This document shows positions 60,558-64,000 of a stretch of 64,000 bases of DNA, in pieces (the stretch's first letter is position 1; each line of letters begins with the position of its first letter). The DNA is taken from positions 3,515,588 to 3,579,587 of the forward strand of contig OY811976.1 of NCBI GenBank assembly GCA_963681505.1, given 5' to 3'. Below the pieces are notes generated by a model that worked only from the letters and a program-made list of their open reading frames with translations, searched no databases and was not told the DNA's origin. The stretch comes from Eunapius fragilis. Lineage: Eukaryota > Porifera > Demospongiae > Spongillida > Spongillidae. Position numbers and translations under genes: made by a program.

Positions 60558-61032
60558 AGCTGACCGTTTCTTCTTGGGTCTCCTTGATGCTGCCATTTTT
60601 ACTTTAAGATATCTAAAATGTTATCTAATTATGCGTCGTAAATATACCGTATAGTCGATTGTTTTCCAAAACATAACATGGGCTATTGTATATGAAAATG
60701 GCTCTTCCAGCCTATTCTGAAGCTATTGGTGACAATTTCATTGTTTAAAAGTGTTCCAATCCCGAGTTCTGCGTTGCCAAGGAGACCATGTTCTGGGACT
60801 GGGTACGAGGGCGGGCAGTACCCTTTTGTTCTCTACAACCGCGCGGTTCTATGACATAAAACAAAGACGAAACTGCTCATTTTTTGACTTCTAGATCAAT
60901 TGCCATAACAAGCTTAACGATCCGATCGTCGGGAGTTTTGTTAGAGACGCTCGGGTATTTTTAATGAAATTAATAGTCGGGGTCAAATCCTATAAGGAAG
61001 TTTCTAGCGAAACTTCCGATACGAATGTGAAA

Positions 61033-61319
61033 CAAGTAACTAATAACATTCTCTATGAGAAAGTTGGTGTAATATAGGATTGAAGGCAATGGCAATGTAA
61101 AAAGCATGGAAACAAGTCTGCAATAGTAAGGTATTAAAAATGTCCTAGTCCTTTATTTAGCCCGTTTGCTGGAAAGATTACTATGTTCGTGTGCTAAATA
61201 TAGGAATATGACATTTTCTCTTACTACTACAGACCTTTATTTCCTTGCTTTTTGCACCACCATTGCCTTCAAATTCTATATCTCACTAACTTTCTCATAG
61301 AGAACTTTTTAGTTACTTG
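61033..61319. repeat. Fold-back repeat, paralogue of 27342-27628
   Basis: Same arm sequences, directly after the long-TIR element. Confidence 0.85.
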
Positions 61320-61679
61320 TACGCACAGAATAATTACCACCATTGTTATATGAATTCTATTATCCCTTTTTCAAGGATGGTGTTATCAACAACTCGTGCG
61401 CATAAGTAAGAGCAAAGAATTACAATGTGGATTATTTATTCTACTACTTTAAACATTTCAGCTATCATCATCGCTACAATCATTATCTTGTCTCATTACT
61501 GCAGCACAGTGGAGATTGTGAATGTTCTACACTCCACGTTCAAAGGAAGCAACCCGCACCGTATCACCAACAATATTAATCTGTGTACTACAAGAACAAA
61601 ATTAGATCATTATTTCGTTGTACATAACGTACTATTATTCCTACATGTCCAAATTGCAATAGATATGTAACTAAGTTGG

Positions 61680-62200
61680 AGGAGCGGTTAATATAACTGC
61701 CAATCTATGTATCGATTGTTCAATCACCTATTTCGGCGAGGTGTATGCTCGTGTAGCAAAGCGTACCTAGAGAATATATCATGAAGGAAGTACTGATATC
61801 ATGCAGTATGTGTGTCGGGTAGACGCACAAAATGTTTTTGGTATGTGCTTGGTTTCATGACTGAGCGTATAAGCGTCGGCAGCTATAAAATGTGCATTTA
61901 TCAAGTAGTTTTATTTTTATATCTAAACCGATGTATTGGGGGATTTTTAAGTAACTAGATGCTCTGCATGTATTTAGCATGCATGGGTTAAATACCACAG
62001 TGACAATCATACTAATGTGCACAATGAATCGAACCAAGTAAAAGAGACTGGTTCCACTATTGACTCTCATATGCAAATAGACATTCTGCACCTACATCAA
62101 TGCACTTAAATAGGGATACAAGGGAAGGGTAAAGGTCACATGCACTACTACATACATTAAAAGCCTGACAGACTAGTCAGTTACTGCATAAAAGAGTACC
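61680..62200. other. Tail of duplicated block D
   Basis: Matches 27995-28460 and 47480-48000; no gene. Confidence 0.55.
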
Positions 62201-62204
62201 ATTA

Positions 62205-63850
62205 AGTCAAGCTTGTTACATCACTCCCTCCTATAGCAGACATGTCCACATTAGTCAGTACATAATCCAGGTTCCAAGTGTTTCTGGTGGTCTCCTATCA
62301 TAAATTGATTAATACAATCCTTGTCATTTTCCGTGATCACTTGGTATACTGAAACATTGTTTGGCAATACATTGTTATCCTGCTGCAGAACTGTAATGGC
62401 CTCACCTCCAACAGACCATTTTGAATGAACATGTTGTCATACATGTCTTCTACTTCATCATTGTTTTTTTAGTGTCAGACATGGTCTGCTGTTGGTCCTT
62501 GTTCCTCTTGCCTGTTCAGATATGGCTTTAAACGATCAATGTGTACCACCCGCTGCTTATGTGGAGGGAGATTCCATTTAATTTGATACAGTCCTTTATC
62601 ATACCCCTTGTAATCGTGTATGGTCACATCCAATATGCATTGAGCATTTTGGAAAGCCCCTGGGGTACTGCTGGGCAATATAACCAGACCATTTCTCCCT
62701 CCTTAAAATGTTTACCTTCCACCGAATGGTCGTACAGCTGCTTGTGTCTATGTTGCTCTGTACCTAAATGTTGGCTTACGTGGTCATAGGCTTCAGTCAG
62801 GAGTTGTTCTAACATCTTTGCAAACTCCAAAGTGCTAGCTGTGGACATGCCTGGGGGTTTTCCAAACATTACGTCAATGTGTAATTGCACTTCTCGTCCA
62901 AACATATGAGAAGATGGTGTAACCTTGTGGTCTCATGGAGAAAGGTACAATAAGCCATCATGAGGCAAGGTAAATTGTGGTCCCAATCATGTTCATCCTG
63001 ATTACTGACCATTTTCAACATTGAAAGCCAGGTGCGATTGAATCTTTCGATCATGCCATTGGACCGGGGATGATAGGGAGTAGTCCTGCTCTTCACAACC
63101 CCTAGTAACCTGCAAATTTCTTTTACAAAGTTAGGCTCAAAATTTCTGCCATGGTATTTGTGATGATATGCAGGAGCCCCATTTATAACAACATATTCCT
63201 TCACAAATAGTCACTGCCACACGTTGATTGGGTTTGCTGTTCTGTTTATCAACCTCCGTGATAGAACGCAGGTGCTTCATGGGAGACTTTTGGGCACCAC
63301 ACAGTACAAGCCCAGCACCATTCTTCAATATCAAGCCATTGTCCCACCCTTTTAAACCTCTGGCATGTTTTGTCTAGCACCTTTGTCACTCCAAGGTATC
63401 CACCAGTTGGGGCATCATGCAACTCAGAAAGCAAAACCTTGGGTAAGACCAATTGCAAGCAGCGATTCTGACCATTCCCAGATGCATCCTTCCGTGACCG
63501 GTAAAAAACGCTGGGACCAGAGGCTCTCTAAAGTGATGCTAGCTGTATGTGGACATGTTTTAGGGAAATCATGTTGCATCCATTTCACCATCTGCACATT
63601 GTGAGGATCATCACACTGAAACCTAATGACAATCTGTTTTGTCCAATGCAATGCCCGACCACCTGCATCATTATCCATCTGGCTACACACCACTTGCTCA
63701 GTACCTTAGATATTCTGCGACTGGACAACTCCTAAGTCATCATCACTTGTATCACAGTCCACACTAAATTCTTCTTTAAAATTTGGGTAAACTAGCATTG
63801 GGGCAGGAGTACGCTTGGTTTTAAGAGCTTCAAATGCTCTTCCACACTGC
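62205..63850 (-). pseudogene. Minus-strand gypsy fragment, copy 2
   Basis: Same order as 48040-49740. It includes integrase core complement(62869..63204) (YHPRSNGMIERFNRTW), GPY/F end complement(62475..62678) and the region upstream of them to about 63830. The tail segment is shorter here. The second catalytic Asp position is again Tyr (KYHGRNF). The polypurine and LTR-like start TGTAACAAGCTTGAC lie near 62220 on minus. Confidence 0.8.
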
Positions 63851-64000
63851 TCAGTCCAGAGCTCAAACTGTAGTAGGAACTACTGCTAAGCACTACTATC
63901 TCGACAGTCCTCCTACATAAATGCCTATTGGGCGATGGTTGTAACTTAGCAACCAATCTGAGTTTGATCACGTGCCTTAGAAGAATATTACTTCCAAACA
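63851..64000. other. Start of a further inverted secreted-gene block (C')
   Basis: Matches 49760-49920, the inverted upstream block that leads into secreted gene C. The window ends before any coding exon. Confidence 0.7.

Larger units (their letters stand above)
58445..61021. mobile_element. Long-TIR element (about 230-bp ends) with nested insertions
   Basis: TATCGGAAGTTT at the left and its inverse at the right begin imperfect TIRs that continue through GATCGGATCG, TTTCGTC and GAGAACAAAAGGG to GTACCCAGTCCCGG. Nested inside are a fold-back repeat (58957-59169), an hAT MITE (59305-59491) and an hAT fragment (59603-60557). No transposase of its own. Confidence 0.8.
57595..61671 (+). pseudogene. 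Decayed secreted-protein paralogue D'
   Basis: Exon 1 (from ATG 57595) is open and best preserved: MVFVAKSAVVLVISISTTQG then APTKNPADKDE. The donor after GGATCT is lost, so the frame runs on to about 57831. Exon 2 survives only at its end (about 61377-61403). Exon 3 (from 61462) carries the same early shift as A' and B'. About 3.6 kb of transposon sequence separates the exon remnants. Confidence 0.78.

Overview
The window is animal nuclear DNA that is very rich in transposable elements. Multi-exon genes have very short introns (about 50-110 nt, GT-AG). The element families (Ginger, Kolobok-like, hAT, Ty3/gypsy including a Gmr1-like pol order, DIRS/Ngaro-like, fold-back elements) suit an early-branching metazoan such as a sponge. 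That assignment is inference; no host marker gene, rRNA or tRNA was seen.

Layout. 1-6500: a decayed Gmr1-like Ty3/gypsy element (integrase upstream of RT) split by a younger, nearly intact Ty3/gypsy element (1881-6424, identical-length 129-bp LTRs, 5-bp target duplication). 6849-11327: a complete Ginger-type DNA transposon with a 10-exon gene (integrase, CXC cysteine-rich, ULP1 protease, PHD). 12.1-15.5 kb: THAP gene remnant, DIRS-like fragments and two small TIR elements. 16.2-16.8 kb: first copy (A) of a three-exon gene for a 165-aa secreted six-cysteine protein. 17.9-26.5 kb: two 250-bp TIR elements and an 8.1-kb palindromic element inserted in a (TA)n tract. 26.6-28.5 kb: a decayed paralogue of the secreted gene. 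28.5-33.4 kb: a Kolobok-like transposon with TTAA duplication, an intact 14-exon transposase gene and a convergent second gene. 34-38 kb: gypsy tail, a gene with a P2X7-ballast-like domain, an intact THAP gene, DIRS fragments. 37.9-42 kb: a decayed gypsy element. 42-64 kb: two successive copies of a large compound unit, each holding an intact minus-strand secreted gene (B, D), a decayed plus-strand paralogue, a minus-strand gypsy fragment and an inverted block carrying a plus-strand secreted gene (C; the matching copy would lie just past the window end).

The main biological signal is the expanding family of small secreted proteins: four open copies (A-D), three decayed copies with the same exon boundaries, and a possible distant relative at 52.4-53.1 kb. 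They are carried in duplicated blocks with THAP, DIRS and gypsy debris. Comparing the blocks gives empty-site evidence that orders many of the insertions. Function of the secreted family is unknown. No CRISPR, operon or prokaryotic feature is present.
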